NCBI GenBank assembly: GCA_903813345.2
Contig: CAIIXF020000010.1
Coordinates: 7,371,169 to 7,435,168 of the forward strand
Length of the DNA: 64,000 bases
Reading direction: 5' to 3'
From: Owenia fusiformis
Taxonomy: Eukaryota > Annelida > Polychaeta > Sabellida > Oweniidae
Shown here piece by piece: positions 46,601 to 60,102 of the stretch (position 1 is the stretch's first letter; each line of letters begins with the position of its first letter). The notes under the pieces are model-generated. The model searched no databases, was not told the DNA's origin, and was given only the letters and a program-made list of their open reading frames with translations. A program made the position numbers and the translations under genes.

Positions 46601-49600
46601 TATAAGTTCAGTAAAAAAAACAAGGAAAACTCTATAAGAGACTGGGGGTAGACCACTAGACCTAATATCTGACTTATAGTATCAAATATGAACCAAATCC
46701 AAATTACAGCCAAAAACTCCTCTGACACTTCGAGTTACATATTTAAGTTAGAAAATGTGTGTTAAAAGGAACTCATGGACAGCCTCTATATCCATCTACA
46801 ATATATAAGCGCAAATGCCAAAGGGAAGGGTGACTAAAAACTTTAAAGAAACCCAACAAGAAAAGCAAACTGTAAGTGGAAATCTGTCATAAGAAAAGAA
46901 GCCCCAATATATCCCAAAACCATGATCTAACGTGAAAAGAAACAATGTCTAACATACCCCTCCCCCTCCGATCGAGAACCAATATCACAATCCAGGACCA
47001 GAACACCAAGGGACATTTCATTCATACTAAAGTCATTACAATACATGTTGAAGAAAAATTGAAAAAATTGATAGCCAATACTCATAACATCAAAAATAGT
47101 TGCAGATACTATAAAAGATAGGGTTTTCAGTCTCAAATGATGTGGGATAGATAAAATCCAGTCTCGAAGTCCATAGGCAATTCAAAGGGTCAACATCCGT
47201 TCGTTTTTTCAAAATACTCATAGACAAATCTTTGTTGGATTATATTCAATGACAGTTATCCTACATGCTGTGCAATGTTTCTCTTCAAACAACCTCAAAT
47301 AACTCAAGTATAATTGTTTCATTTTCCAGTATAGACTAGAATCATATGATGATAAAAGCCTCTAGAAAGTGAAAGTACTTATATTTTGACGAGCCGGCAA
47401 GAGACCTGTATCAAAATACTCCTTTATATATAACAAAAGATTTGTGAGATTTAACATGGTGAACGAGGTGTCAAAAGGCACTAATTTGACAATTAATTAA
47501 AAGAATATTCCTCATTTCTTGACTAGTTCAACATATACAGTCAGTGTTGATCACCACATAAATAAATGTGGTCAACTTGTCAATATGCCAGGCTGGAGCC
47601 CTGCCAACCAATCAGTGTTTTGGATTTTGCACACTGGTTTCATATAGATTGTACTTTATCTGGTTTGATTAACTTTATTGAACTAGTACCAATAATCACC
47701 AAACACAATCAGCTCCCTATCAAAACAGATTTGTTAGCCATTGGTTCAGTAAATGGGATCTGTCATTTATCTCATCTCAACCTATCGTATAAAACAGAGA
47801 AAACAGGATGTGTCTTCTGTCCACAACATGGTTTAACTTTATGAAATGCTCAACACAAATGCAATAGAGGGAACGATGAAAATATGATTGATGCATAATA
47901 TCCAAACAGAATAAGATAACAGATAAATGTGATGACATTTTCAGCAATGTGAAAGGTATAACTCCGGAACAGTAAAAATGGCACAATACACTTCCAGTGA
48001 TACGAGTTCACACAAATCAGTAAATTAAATGTAATTCTCAATGGTACATCCATCATAGGGTGTAAGACTAGATAATATGAAAGACCTTATGTCAAGAAAT
48101 GTATAGATCACTAAGACTGTTTTTTACAAATTTAAAAGTGATATGAAGAAGTCTTCCACTATCACCAGTAATTATTTGACATGCTGCATTCTCTCACAAG
48201 TGAGCTATCTTCTGCTGCTAAGAGGAACATGTTCTTAAGTTGTCAGCTGTGACAGAAATATACTATATGTATGAGCCGGTGATTCTAAACAATAACTTGA
48301 CAAAAAATCTAGGACATTTGCAATTGCGAAAAGCATTAGAGCTGCACATTATCTACAAGATAATTGTCCCATTACAAGGTGGTATGGCATAAACTGTTAT
48401 TTTACCCGTAAACTATGCTGATCAAGACTATGGATTATCATGCTATATCATTGGTGCAGCAAAATACCATTTTCAGGAGATGGTGCACACAGCACTGCAA
48501 CTTAGTAAGACTGATGTGCTAAGGCTGTCAAAAATGATTTTATTGCTCCATCCCCATTGTTTGCCCTTCCCCAGTGTTCATAGTTTTTTAATCAAATAAA
48601 AGAAGTCATAATTGTTTGAAGCAAGAATTCTTTTTAATCGCTATTTAGACTATTACTCAAAATAATAAACGAAAGCCTCCGCTAAAAACGTTAAAAATTA
48701 ATAATGAAAAATGATCGTTTTGAGTGGAGGATGTTCACGCCTTTTCATTAACTTCGTATTCAGTCATTAAAGGTTTCTTATTGTGCAGAAGTATGATTGA
48801 CAATTGTCACTGCTTGCGCCGGTTCATTTTATCTGAGAAAAAGAAGTAGTTTTCGGTTAAATAACAAATTGTGCGGAAACATTGAAACTTGTAAAAATGA
48901 CCTGCTCCACCTCATTGTACAAAATAATCGATGATAGGCTGTGATGATGATAGTGACAATTATGTTTCCACATAACATTATATGTTTGAATATCCATTTT
49001 ATATTACATGTAATAGTAAACCAACCATCGTATCTGCAAATGTTTTGAGGATATATCAAAGTATACATTGGTGACATACACCACATTCGAATATTTTACT
49101 TATATGATCATTTGAGTAGTATGACATATGAACTGGAATATGACACAATGGAGTGTGAAATAAAATTCAATTGAAATATATTATATATTTCTTGGTGAAG
49201 TGCGAATTCGGGTTGTAAACCTTAATAATATCTCTATTATTAATGCATATAAATAGTACATTGACAATTTAATTCACGTATGAGCCAACCACAAGCAAAT
49301 TCCCTAAAAGCTCCCAAAAATCTCCAAAATAAATCAAATATGGTTTATTTTCACTTTTTTATAGTTAAACAGACTGTTTGTACTAAAACAAATTTTCAAA
49401 AAAAATCTTTTAATTTTAAAATTTTTTTCTGCAAAAAAACACAATTTTTCACCCAAAAACACATTTTGACACCTATTTCTTCTTGTTAAATCTCAGTTCC
49501 AATTTAGGAACCCTTTACCTTTCAATTGGTAAACATGAATTGCCGGCTCGTCAAAATATAAGATGTCATGATATTTTCAACCCTCTGATTCTAGTCTAGT

Positions 49601-52600
49601 AGCCATACATAGTTTGTTTAATAAAGTAATGATATATGAAACATTAATATGTGCTGACAATGTTTTATTACTGCCCTTCTGATATTACTTACTCCATCAC
49701 TATTATTACAAGTGCTTGTCTTATCCTGCCCCACACTCGTGTGCGTTTCATGTTTAATTTTAGAAGAATAAACATAAAATGGTAATGATAGTATTGAATC
49801 TCATGCTGTTATTACGTTCAATAAGTATTGCTAATTTTGTTATATTTTGGTTTTCTTTTTTTTTCTTCATGAAACAATACATATCTTTGTCAATTCTAAA
49901 TTGATTGTCATGAAAGGAGGAGGGAAAGTATCGCAACAGATTACGGACAGTCATATGTTGGATTTTGGCTATTTTCTCAGGACTAAAACAGGTACATATG
50001 TTAGGCCAATGCATTATCTCCAGGAAAAGCTCTCATAGAGATGATAAAATAATTTTGACTTGAATTTTTGTTGCATCAATATGTTGCGTTTTGACGCACA
50101 ATTAAACCAAAGGAATAAGTAATTCCTCCAGGAGTTTTAAAGATATCCATTATGGGTGACCAAAATTAGCTGAAAGCAATGGATCGCATGAGTTTTCCTA
50201 TGGGAAAATAACATGGCTAATATTATTTCCACTTTATCGAAGAGGAATCACTTATTCCTTTAAAGGGGTAACTGTGTCTTAAAATGCAACATATTGATGC
50301 AAAAAATTTGAAAAAGCAGGAGTGGAAGGGGTTGAAAATCAGGACAACATTTCAGAAAAAAAACATGTGGGTGGGTTGTTTGCATCTCACCTGTTTCAAA
50401 ATCGAAATTATTTTATCTGCTCTATGAATGCTTTTCCTTGAGATAATGCATTGGCCTAACATATGTATCTGTTTAAATCCTCAGAAAATAGCCAAAATCC
50501 AACATATGACTGTCCAAAATCTGAAGCGATACTTTCCTTCCTCCTTTTAACAGAATAAGGTCAAATATATGTTCCTTAAGTTGGGAAAGTTTCATGAAGT
50601 AAAAAGCAATAAAAGTTATAGCAAAATTAGCAATGCACCCTATAAGGGCCTGTATTGTACCAATATATAGATCATTACATTAAATAATGGGTAGCAAATA
50701 ATGATATCAAAACAATTTAAACCTGAATGATGATCTCAAGACTATACAATTTTACATTGAGAAGTTATTGTGTTAACATAACCCATTCCTCTGTCTTACC
50801 TTAAAAAGTTGTGTACCCTGTCTTCAGACTTACCTTTTGAAGTAATGTGAACATCAGCCTGTTCTCTGTCTTACATTGAGAAATTGTGTAAAATTACCCT
50901 GTCTTTTGTCTTACCTTTACAAGTTGTGTGGGCATTTTCTTGGCTTCTGTTTTACCTTAAAAAGTTGGGCAAACATTTCTCTTTCTTTTACCTTAAGAAG
51001 TTGTGTGAACATTTCCCTATCCTCAGGAGGGCTACCTCTATTTGCTGGATACTCCCAATCAATATCCAATCCATCAAAACCATGGTGGCGTAAGAATGAT
51101 AAGGAATGTGTTATAAACCTTCGACGACCTTCAAGTTTCTCCACAATGTTTGTAAAAGGCTTTGAGGCAGCACTCCATCCTCCAATTGCAAGAAGTACCT
51201 TAAGGGTAGGTACAGTGTTCTTAAGTTTTAGGACTTCTTTGTACAGGTCTGAAAAATCAATTTCAATATGTAGCAAAGCAATAGATTAATTGATTAACTG
51301 ATGAATCTCTTAATTGTTTATACTCAAGTGATGAAAGGGTAGACAAAAAATGTTATAGAAAAATGCTATGTTATATAAAATGTACTTAAAAACTGAATTT
51401 TAAGAGTGCAACAAGAGCATAATAGCAATCAAATATGACAGACTTGCCTAACTAGTACATTTAAGTTATTCATCAAAACACAATGCATTATTATTGATGC
51501 ATAATACACCTGGTTGTCTTGACACCTTCATTGTACCTAAGGTCATACTTAACTTAGATGTAATTCATAATACTATGTAATTCAAACAGTCAATTTATTT
51601 AAATATGAGAACCTTCATAATAAATTGTACCATGGGTATTAGATTCACATGGGAATTAAAATAGCTGCCATTGCGAATAGGTGAGCTTTTGAGATTCCAC
51701 TTATGATATAACTGAAGATTTATATAAACATGTTTTCAAAGTGAAACATTTGAGAATTACAATCATAATTGAAGATTACAACTGTGCCACCAATGTGTTG
51801 ACAGATAGAAATATGGTTGGACAGACAGACAGATGGACAGTGGGGGATTACAATAGCTCACCCATAAACAGTCACAGGGAAAATAAATGCCAAATATTCC
51901 AAGCTTTGATATTTTGATATTACACAGACAACTGAGACAGACAAAATAGGAGGTACAATGGAATGACTTAAAGTAAAATTTACAATTACAAAAAGGTTTG
52001 GTACAATACAAGGGGGATGTTAATATATAGATTTACCTTCATCATTATGTTCAGCAGTTTTAATTATCTCATCCACATTAGCAAATGCAAATATGATATG
52101 AGTGCAGAGTTGTGGCACAATATCACGAGGCTGGAATTTGGCAGGTTCAGCTCTATACTGGGACCAGTTGGTATAATAACAGAATATGTTCTTGATAGGC
52201 TCTGCAATACAAATACAGTTGCTACAACCAGAATACAAAGTCAATATTTCACCCAGTATTTATTCGTCAATAAATACCTGGTCTGTACTAAGTGTTTCGT
52301 TCAGTGCACTGGAAGTTGGAAATTAAGTGAAGATTTTGCAACATTTTGGTGAGTTTTCATGTTTGAATTGTAATATAGACCTCAGATCAGGTATTTTATC
52401 GTGTAATAAAGACCTTAGGCCTAGGCACAAAAACTTCTGTACAGAAAATGTTTGTGCCTAGCCCTGTGGTATTTATTTGTGGATATATAAGTACCTTCTC
52501 TTCAGTCTATATTTCTTAATTAGGTAACAGAGAGCTGAGTATTGTTGCAGTACTGTTGGTATAGGGCCCAATTCATGATAATTGATATTTCAAAAAATAC

Positions 52601-53815
52601 AAAATTCGAAAATTAAAATATTCATTTGGCGATGTTTTTTCTTGAATTGCAAAGGATACACATTATATTTTATAAAATCGTAAGCGGCATCAATGGAACT
52701 ATATTTTTGTTGCATTTCGTAACCTGAGCTATTTTCAAAGAAATGGAAAATTAACATATTTTCGTTAATCGTTCAATAAGTCTGGTTTTATTTTGAATAA
52801 GATATTGTTTATTAAATTTGTGAGTGTCAAACAAACAATAAACATGTTTCCTTGGATATACGTATTGAATTGTAAAAATAAAAATGTAAATAGAGTCAAC
52901 GTAATCGCAAGATACGTTCATACAATTTCACATGTACAGTTCTTCCCCGATACCCTCCCTATAGAACACAATTTGTGGCTTCATTTAATATGGTTTTTCA
53001 AGAAAAGGGTGTTTAATAATCATGAATCCTCCAATTTTTTAAAACATCTGTTTTGGAGGACATATTTATATTAGACTCCATTAATCATGATTACCCCTTT
53101 TACAACGACATTTAGTTGAACAGTTGAATGTGCAGACAAGGTGATGACATTTGAGCAAACTGATGTTTCATCGTTTCAGAAAGATCTGATCTAGTTTCTC
53201 AATATCTTTTATATGTTAATGTTAATGTCTGTAACAACATCCTAGACGGTGAACTTGACCATGAATTTATTAGTTCAACCTCCACAAACTATCAATGTCA
53301 GTATACAATACATTTAATTAACATGATAAAAAATATCAAGGCAAAAGATACATTATAGTGAAATCCGAGTTTATATTTGCCGAAAAATAAAATATTTGTT
53401 AATTGTCTAAAAATCCATCATTAAAGAGATTTTTTTACAAAGATAAGCAATGTTCCAAATAGGTACCTTGTGGTAATGATTACTTGAAGGCTCATCAACA
53501 AAAAATAACACATTGCTTGTCCATGAAATAAACATATATGTGCAGTTTTACAACAGTTTTTTAAAATATCAATTATCGTAAATTGGCCCATATTTACAGA
53601 ATATGTTCTTGGTAGGCTTTGCAACACAAATATGGTTTGTATTTGTTTATAATGTATATCATTGATTGTAATAAGTGAATAAAAAAAAGATGGTACAACA
53701 TAGAAAAAGACTCACCTGTTTTGTTTGTATCACTGGTTACTATGGACACAATCTCCATGGAGAAAAGAAAAGAAACTAAGCATGCTTTTAACCAAAACAT
53801 TTTGCTGAAATGCAA
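43647..53815 (-). CDS. Transmembrane GH18 chitinase-like receptor with tyrosine-motif tail
   Basis: Eight exons: 53815-53716, 52201-52037, 51248-50992, 46041-45914, 45653-45542, 45294-45109, 44761-44636 and 44360-43647. All are GT/AG, phases agree, and the total is 1788 nt (595 residues). Residues 1-30 form a signal peptide (FWLKACLVSFLFSMEIVSIV). Residues about 34-400 are one GH18 domain: FCYYTNWSQYR, LLAIGGWS, DGLDIDWEYP with the catalytic acid near Glu154, YLDFISLMTYDLHGPWD, LGLPFYGRSF and VMVWSLDFDDF. Chitin hydrolysis is therefore expected. No chitin-binding module is seen. A membrane helix (about 422-446, IVLCCVCLIVFVVVWAII) precedes a basic, Cys-rich stretch and a tail with SSYATI, KYDVP, LKYVEV, VVYSQI and EYVNT. 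These match ITIM, ITSM-like, SH2 and Grb2-type (YxN) motifs. Family and topology are firm. A signalling role is inference. Confidence 0.9.
47335..49600. mobile_element. Possible TIR element in intron 3 of the chitinase-like gene
   Basis: agactagaatca ... tatattttgacgagccggcaa (47335-47408) is mirrored by ttgccggctcgtcaaaatata ... tgattctagtctag (49540-49600). The arms match at their outer and inner ends but differ between. The interior of about 2.1 kb has no recognisable transposase. Confidence 0.5.
49912..50549. mobile_element. Foldback element, arms about 150-190 bp
   Basis: Left arm aaggagg(a)agggaaagtatc, then catatgttggattttggcta, then taggccaatgcattatctcc, has a matching reverse complement at 50400-50549. 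The centre keeps shorter inverted pieces (aaaggaataagtaattcc/aggaatcacttattcctt and ttgcatcaatatgttgc/gcaacatattgatgcaa). A degraded relative is at 33790-34250. It lies in intron 3 of the chitinase-like gene. Confidence 0.75.
50788..51020 (-). repeat. Tandem copies of an exon end with its splice donor
   Basis: The end of exon 3 plus donor (gaaatgttcacacaacttct then taag/gtaaaag) is repeated about five times downstream on the minus strand with decreasing similarity. Each copy keeps a form of acaacttttaaag/gtaaga. Several could act as alternative donors. The nearest one would add about 14 codons (VKEREMFAQLFK and so on) in frame. Confidence 0.65.
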
Positions 53816-54488
53816 ATGTTTAAACTCCAGACCATATTAAATCCATGGTTCTATTTCAATTAAATTTGAATATCGTTTTGAGACAATATTCAATACTCGA
53901 TTATATTAAAGGTATGTTAATGTATTCAATTCTGTATTGTTGTTAAATCATCAGGCAATCTCTAAAAATATTCTAATTAAACTATGTGTATCCAACTTTC
54001 ACATGATCACAAATTAAAATAATGTTGTTATTATAGGCATTGTCCATTTTGCTAATATGCCTAAGGGAGGCCTCTCAATCCACTTGATTTCGGAAAAAGT
54101 TATTAAAACATAATTGTTGATAATGGCCTTATGTAATTACCTCAGTAAATTGGTCTATACAATATGGCAATTAAACCCTGGCATGTTAAACTTTATTTTA
54201 GCATATTAAATATATTTGTTATATGTTTTTTAATATGGTAAAAAAGAATACATTTGATTTTTATATGATCAACATCAGCCTTTGAAAATACAGACAAAAT
54301 CTCCATATGATTACAAGAAGATATTTTACTGTATTCCTTCCCATACTAAGGAAATCTCAACTTGTGTATAAGATGGCACATCTTTTATCTATTAAAATAA
54401 TTTCAAGTAATAGTAACATAAGTAGCTCACAATCTGCTTACATTTTTATTAGACTCCTATATGTTCTTCTCAAGTGACTGATTAATAA

Positions 54489-54558
54489 TACAGGGTGTCT
54501 ATTTCGATTAAAATACAATGTCTGTGCAAAGTGTATGAGACTTTATGGAAACCCTGTA
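54489..54558. mobile_element. Very short TA-flanked inverted-end sequence
   Basis: tacagggtgtc and accctgta bracket 70 bases. This is like a minimal deletion derivative of the Tc1/mariner families seen elsewhere here, but only about eight bases pair, so chance is possible. Confidence 0.3.
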
Positions 54559-55144
54559 TGATAAAAGAAAGCATGTTATGTCCCACTCATGCATCACTTT
54601 CCATATATATAATGGGGACTGTAGGGTATGGAATGTGAGCGGGAGAAAATATGGTATGTAGGGAAAAATAAATTTCAAAAATATGAAATGTGACATTACA
54701 AAATGATAGGAAATATATAAAATATTGCTATTCCTGATGCATACTCCCTATGTACATGCTAGATAGATTTCCTCAAGGTTATCTAAAGCGTGTTGCTGTG
54801 ACTTGATTTCTGTCATAAAAAATGTGATTCAAGGCTGATGGGCTGTAAGGGGATAAAGAGGTTTCTCTTTACCTCCTGTAGAAAATGAAACATCATATTG
54901 ATTGTTCTTCTTTATTGTGGCATATCACGATCTCAAACAAAATGTATATCTAGGCCTACTCAAAAATATTAATTCTATCATATTTCGCCTATCAGCGAGG
55001 GTATCACTGCTATTGAGGCTGATTGAATGGAAATAATATGTTTAATATGATATGTCTGTCAGAAAATGACCGCATATTTCATCTATTTTAATATCAGAAT
55101 TAACATAATGTACTTTTGCTGCTAGTATTAAAGTGTGCGCCAAA

Positions 55145-55215
55145 GTTTAAAACTGCGCAGGCGCAGCACTCACGCTAACCTATATAAAGAGATTACAGGG
55201 TACAGGCTTCAGAGG
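55145..55215 (+). promoter_or_regulatory. Promoter-like stretch with NRF1-type and TATA motifs
   Basis: tgcgcaggcgca (a consensus-like NRF1 site) is followed within 20 bases by ctatataaag. About 25 bases later comes a potential start region and then cagag/gtaagcc, a good donor. It could drive a plus-strand non-coding or 5'-UTR exon. The motifs are also readable on the minus strand and could serve the chitinase-like gene 1.3 kb away through a 5' UTR intron. Confidence 0.3.
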
Positions 55216-58200
55216 TAAGCCAGGAAGGTGTACAACTATCGTCCCGTGTTGATTTCCCGTACAATCGTAACCAGGCAAGTTTCACCATTGGAATTGAAAA
55301 TGACTATTAGATATACTTTGTAGATGTTTATATATGAAGGTATTAAGTGTATGCATCAAACAAATGGCTCATTTTGAACATATAAAAAGTATTTGTGTTT
55401 TGTTTCCCAGGGAATTGTATTCCCATGTAGTTCGTATACACACATAAATAGTGTACATTATGTTGTACTTGAATAGCCTGGCTTATATAATATTGAAGGG
55501 CATGCTGATTGTACACACGAGTACATGCATGAAGGCCTAATATTGATATTGCTTGCATACCTAAGTAAAAATAAACTCTTCTAATCCCCTAATGTAAACA
55601 CGGCGGTATACGTAGCCCGATTTATCGGGGGCTTTAAGGATCATAGTTCGTAAAAAGTAAAAATGTCCTCCATAATATCTGAAATACTAGTCTAGTACCT
55701 TATGAAATAGGAAAAATTAAGATTCAAAATGCAAAGTGTAAATTGGCATCATAATAAATGTATATATATATGTACATGTAAATGTACATGTTCAAGTACA
55801 TGTATCTACATTTATATGAGAATGAACAAAATCTTCAGTTTCCATGTACAAAGTATAAACTTTTTAAATACAAACAAGGAATAGTATGAGCCAAAAATAT
55901 TTCAAAATTTAAAAACTATTCTTAAATATTGCATATTCACATATATCTAAAGATCTAATGACAAAGTACATGGAAATGAAACCAATTTTTTTGCTTGATT
56001 ATGAAGCACGTATTTCAAACAATCTTATATAAAATCATGTACACTTTATTGTTTAAAGTAATGTAATAGGCCTCTCTGTGTATAACCACCTTAATAATGT
56101 GAGAACCAGTCTAACTGTCTTTTCATGACATTCAAACCTCAATATCTGAATTAGTTCCTTGACATTATCATCACAACATTTATTGAAATTTATAGAAAAT
56201 GGCAATTCCACGGAGTAGCAAATCCCAATGAACACTATAACTATTTTTTTTAGATATATATCAGAATTTCTACCAATTTAAGCATTTGGGTGACCATTTA
56301 AGAGTTTCAAAGGTACAAATAAATGAGACAATTTGAATTTTCTGAGGCACACATCAGGAAAACAATACCTAAATAGTGATCTGCCCTAAATTTCCTTCAA
56401 GTTGAGAATAATAAAGCCATACTTTGAAGAGATCAGAAAATAATCGCGAACTCTCACATAAGGCGGCCATTTTGAATCTTACGAGGCCCAAATGACAAAA
56501 GCGATCTACTCTTAATAGCCGTCATTTGAGCATAATAAACCTATACTTTAAAATCTAAAAAATAACGCAAATTCACGTTTTCCCGACCCCCAATTCATGG
56601 CCCCTGGGGGTCATGGTGAAAAACTCGGAATATATATGAGATATATATAGATAGATGTTGTGAATATACTACCGAAATTTCAAACAATAACATTTATTAC
56701 TTTGGTTTAGAATGAAAAACTAAAGATTTTCTCAAAAAATTCCCCCAATTTTTAAAGCGTTTCTTGGGATAATAATGTATGAATGGCTCTAAAAGAAAGT
56801 GATCAGCTTTTCAAATACTTTTTATTTGAAATAAAGCTAAATTTTGAAGATATCTCAACGTTAACACAAAGAACTTCCATAAGGTTGCCATTCTAAAAAA
56901 ATGATGTTGTAACAGAAAGAAATGTGTTTATCTATTAAAACAACCTTGTGTACAGGCGTTGTTGTTGTCTACATTTGAAATTTACTCATATATAGTCATG
57001 CATAACAATAGATCAACAAATTATTTTATAAAAATTTATAATACAGTTTATTAATAAAAACGAATGTCCCACTGTACAATTTACTTTATAAATTTCCTTT
57101 TTTATATTTTTACTATCTGAATTACGAACTAACATTACACTTAAAGGAGAAACATACCAATCTGTTTGGATTAAACACACCAGTGACTACTCACTTTGGG
57201 CAAAGCTTCCCTTTAAGTGCCAAAGATCCAACTATTATATTCAATGAATATGCAAATGTAGTAATGCAATGTAAATGCCAATAAGTGAATATCTATATAG
57301 TACATACGCATTGTACATTTCATGTTTAAAGGCATTGATCATTGATTTTATTACATTTTATCTTATTCTACCAATAATTATTGCTGGCACAATCATTTAT
57401 GTATGAACCATATTCTTAAAAATTATACTGTGAGTCTTATGATACGCAAAACTAAATGAAAAACCAAACAACGTACAACTTACAAAAATTATTAGATTTC
57501 GGTACAAACCCTATTTTACAGGCTGTTGGGACGTTTTTATGTTGGGGTATTTAAAGTCAGATAAAGATACTAGGCCCTTTTAAATGTAAAATGTACCTAC
57601 ATTTCAGAGTAAAATCATATCTTAATACAGAAACTGAATTTCAATAATTATTGATACATACTTACCGGTAGTCATTTTATATGGTAGTGTAAGCATCTAT
57701 ATTGTTTCATTGAATGTGTATACGCTATATCATATCATATCATATCATATCATTCAGCAACATATAAAAATATTATATATATATACATCATTCTAATATA
57801 TGGTACTATATATTCACATGTTCTTTATTTTGGGTAATATCCATAATTAATTGTGAAAGCAGTGAAAATATCAATGACATCATGTTGAACATGGGTTTAA
57901 ATAAGATGAAATATACAGATGATGTATGCAGCTTTAAAATGGTATATAATATACACTTTACAAGCACCAATACCATTTCTAATCTAGATTCTTAAAGTAT
58001 GAATAATAGTAATATGTACTTGATTTATCAATAACTAAGAATATTCATTAAATACTTGATTATAGGAACAAGTTTGTTATAATTAACAAACAAGGCATAA
58101 ACATGCAAAGTGTCACCACCTGCCATTTGCTACAGATGCCAAACACTGAAATCCAAACACTGACCAAAAAAGTTGGAGACTATAACAATATGTCACCACA

Positions 58201-60102
58201 TAATGCGCAAATTCAAACAAATTCTGTCAAAAGCACAACTAAAATGTGCATAAAAATATGGATAAAGCGGTACACTAAAACCTGTTTGAGTCAACATTTC
58301 AAGAATCACAGAGAAGTGACTCATGAAAAACATTCAGATTCTTAGTGTGATCACTGGCATCAAATTAACACAGGGAGCATTTATCAATGTTATAATGAAG
58401 TCCACTATATAAAATATCCAATGAAAAAACTCCTGATCAAAGTAGGATCATTTTGAAACTATACAAGTGCAGTAATACATCAATATGGTCGCTAGTTCTG
58501 ATCCATTGAATAAAAGAAATGTGTAGACACTTCATCCACATTTCTTGGTGTTTTTCTTCAGTGCTTTGATTCTACTGTACATCTTACATAATATACTTAT
58601 AATGTCAATAGATCTTTCCAATAAATCCTGACCCCTTTTTGGTGATCCAAGGAAATTTATACTTCTGCCCTGAACTGTTAGAATGACATCATGACCAATA
58701 GGTGTCATGATATAATGGATTGGTCTATTGTTCTTGCAACCTCACAGTTTTCTTTTTACTTATGAATATTAACATATTGTACATGATTAAAAGACAAAAT
58801 ATATATAGACATTTACACATAGCTTGGTAAGATGTGTCTTATTCCAGCCAATCTGAACACAGTATTTTCACATGACAGCAGTGCATGAAATAACCAATAA
58901 CGCATTCTTTTATGTCCTCGTCATGGTGAGGGAGCTGGACTCACTGAGCGTTGCCAATTTGGCCCTTGCAAAAAGTTTCATCGAAAATATGTTGTTTTGA
59001 TGATTTTATATCTTTTAAGTGACATGGAAGTACATATTTTGCAATGTGTGAAAAGTATTTAAGCCCAAGACTCAATGCATTATTGAATGACAATGCCTTT
59101 CAGGTGTGTTCCCTAAAATTAACACTCAATGCTGGCACACCTCATGCCAATTTTAGAAAGCAACATCTTCAAGAAATGGTCATTCAACATAGCAATGGGT
59201 CAAAGGCTTAAATCCTTAAGCCTTGTGAAATACCATTATTAATTTCACTGTAAAATCTCACACACATTCGAACTCAGGCTATGTTCACTGAATTAATCAT
59301 TAAAATTATGATCAAATAATATTGATTTTTCAAATAATACAAATTGTCTCTTCATGTATTAATGACTTCCCTTATGCTATGTCCAGAAAAAATCATTAAA
59401 ATAATTTGCTCTTAAAATGTTAAACCTAATTAAAATTTTGCGTAGAATATGTCCATATATGGTATGTACTTAGGCATGACTAAGTCACTACACTACTGAG
59501 AGTCTACAAATGTTACGCAAGTCGATGAACAATGAGCCGTTTATGTACAAAACTTGCCCAAAATGTTATATACATTTTATACAGTTCTATATACATGTAC
59601 ATTCTGATTTTTGTTAACCAGCGTGGTAACAATTTGCTTTCGCTAACTAGAAAATGATATGGAAAAACAAGCGACAGTTTATATGCTGTCCATAAAACTG
59701 GTTCATGTATAAAATTTTCACATTAGTGTTTTTTCTATAACTGGCCTTCACGCAAAACTAAAAACATTTGTCAGAATAAATGAAATAAATATTTTACGGT
59801 TTCGAAAAAAGATGATCTGGAAAAATATAACGACAGCGCTGTGCTGCTCATAAAACTGGCCATATTTAAAAGTCTCCTATTACTGGCTTTTTGTACTGGC
59901 CTTCGCACAATACTACTTATACTGCCAAAAATGACCGTGATATATGTCCACGTAAAATATTAAAAATCCTGCATTGTTGAATTCCAGCTTGAAAGTACTC
60001 AAGTTACATTCCTCTTATAAAAATGAACACTCCTTGTAGAAAGATCAGTCCATTATTGTATATGTGTAAGTTTTTGAGAATATTGGTCCCATCATTAATA
60101 TG

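Larger units (their letters stand above)
53816..60102. other. Intergenic DNA, probably including the 3' UTR of the gene ending at 60103
   Basis: AT-rich with no supported coding exon. It includes a promoter-like stretch (55145-55215), a (catat)n microsatellite at about 57728-57753 and a dispersed repeat at 58925-59090. Open frames at 55343-55558, 56053-56235 and 58103-58345 have background composition. Confidence 0.4.
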
